From Microbispora sp. H13382 (GTDB lineage Bacteria > Actinomycetota > Actinomycetes > Streptosporangiales > Streptosporangiaceae), in contig NZ_JABBXA010000008.1 in assembly GCF_014161445.1 (NCBI RefSeq), positions 62,001 through 126,000 of the forward strand: 64,000 nucleotides of DNA, in the 5' to 3' direction. Made by a program: the position numbers and the translations under genes. The notes beneath the pieces are model-generated. The model was not told where the DNA came from. It did no database searches and worked only from the letters and a program-made list of their open reading frames with translations. Every line of letters starts with the position of its first letter. Within the stretch, counting starts at the first letter, position 1. Of the stretch, positions 63,136 to 64,000 are shown in pieces.

Positions 63136-63405
63136 GAAAAGAACCTTTACAGTGGTTGAGTCATCCGTCAAGGCCCAACATTTCCGCACATATCCCGTCA
63201 CTGATCTCTTTCACCCCGGGGTGGAAGGCATGCCAGGCACACGGCCGGTGTGCGGGCCGACGCGGGAGAGCGTTTGTCCCGTCATGGCTCGGCCGAGGAC
63301 ACGGCAAGGTCGCCGGCTCAGCGCGATCCTCGCGAACGGGACCTGAGAGCGATCTTCCGCGGGGATACTGGGGGTTCGTACGTGCCCCCGACCCCCCGGA
63401 GAGTC

Positions 63406-64000
63406 ATGCCGCAGCCGCTGGAGCCGAGCGATCCCGCACGCCTGGGCTCCTGTCGGATCACCGGCAGGATAGGCGAGGGAGGGCAGGGCGTCGTCTACCT
63501 CGGCGAGTCGGAGTCCGGCGACCTCGTCGCCGTCAAGCTCTTCCACGCGCGGCTCGGCCAGGACGCCGTGGCCCAGGCCGCCTTCGCCCGGGAGACGGAG
63601 CTCGCCCGGAGGGTCGCCCGGTTCTGCACGGCCCAGGTGCTCGAGTCCGGCATGGACGGCGGCCGGCCGTACATCGTGAGCGAGTACGTCCAGGGGCCCT
63701 CGCTGAACGAGGTGGTGGCCGCGCGGGGGCCGTTGTCGGGCGGCGCGCTCGAACGGCTCGCCATCGGCACGGCCACCGCTCTGGTCGCCCTGCACGACGC
63801 CGGGGTCCTCCACCGCGACTTCAAACCGCACAACGTGCTGATCGGACCGGACGGGCCTCGGGTCATCGACTTCGGCATCGCCCGCGCCCTCGCCGGGACG
63901 AGCACGATGACCAGCCAGATCGTTGGGACGCCCGCCTACATGGCGCCCGAGCAGTTCACGGCGGGCGAGCTCGGTTTCGCCCTCGACGTGTTCGCCTGGG
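63406..64000 (+). CDS. Ser/Thr protein kinase, 3' end outside window
   Basis: The first 198 residues are visible from ATG 63406 (CCGGAGAG upstream). Hanks motifs: Gly-rich loop GEGGQGVVYLG, VAVKLF with the ATP-binding Lys, catalytic loop HRDFKPHNVL (Phe in place of the usual Leu), DFGIA and the GTPAYMAPEQF P+1 loop. Actinomycete PknB-like receptor kinases usually continue with a membrane helix and sensor domain, which lie beyond the window. Confidence 0.92.
   Translation, partial: MPQPLEPSDPARLGSCRITGRIGEGGQGVVYLGESESGDLVAVKLFHARLGQDAVAQAAFARETELARRVARFCTAQVLESGMDGGRPYIVSEYVQGPSLNEVVAARGPLSGGALERLAIGTATALVALHDAGVLHRDFKPHNVLIGPDGPRVIDFGIARALAGTSTMTSQIVGTPAYMAPEQFTAGELGFALDVFAW

Overview
The window is GC-rich (third codon positions almost all G/C) and carries GTG starts, cellulose-binding CBM2 modules on Ser/Pro linkers, a DUF574 methyltransferase, HxlR and LuxR regulators and a streptogrisin-type protease. 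This points to a filamentous actinomycete. Streptosporangiales or a relative is my guess; it is not shown by any marker gene here. There is no rRNA, tRNA, CRISPR array, insertion sequence or prophage that I can recognise.

Left arm (1-19.9 kb): a plant cell wall hydrolase locus. It holds the 3' part of a GH127 arabinofuranosidase with ricin-type lectin repeats, two paralogous CBM2-GH54 arabinofuranosidases, a CE1 feruloyl-esterase-like protein with CBM2, a GH43-like protein without a signal peptide, and two large modular GH43 enzymes. The last two share a nearly identical C-terminal module plus downstream hairpin. Between them lie a GNAT acetyltransferase, a NADAR protein, a degenerate M48-like membrane protein, a WxL-like secreted protein with its DUF916-type membrane partner, and a pectate lyase remnant. 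LacI-type operators and GAAACTTTC palindromes mark the promoters.

Middle (19.9-43.4 kb): a low-oxygen metabolism island. In order: DUF574 methyltransferase, small Cys-rich hypothetical, Acg-type nitroreductase, ribosome hibernation factor, bifunctional AdhE, a DUF6461 gene broken at a C7 run, an orphan response regulator that matches mycobacterial DosR/DevR residue for residue at its functional positions, DoxX, NmrA/HxlR pair, flavodoxin, CPBP protease homologue, an unknown 105-aa protein, PflA-PflB, and narK-narGHJI with overlapping stops and starts. A repeated 12-mer close to GGACCWWGGTCC, similar to the core of the DosR box, occurs in several of these promoters. The genes together would allow formate and ethanol fermentation, nitrate respiration and ribosome storage under hypoxia.

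Right arm (43.4-64 kb): a FAD monooxygenase next to a chimeric relic of two hydrolase genes, a small membrane protein, an ABC-2 exporter, a cupin, a sorbosone dehydrogenase-like protein with PKD domain, a sulfotransferase, then a second polysaccharide locus. That locus has a CE1-GH10-CBM2 three-module xylanase, a serine hydrolase, an (alpha/alpha)6 glycosidase with accessory domains, and a translationally coupled streptogrisin-ricin protease plus GH2-AbfB enzyme behind a CebR-like operator. The window ends inside a Ser/Thr protein kinase gene.
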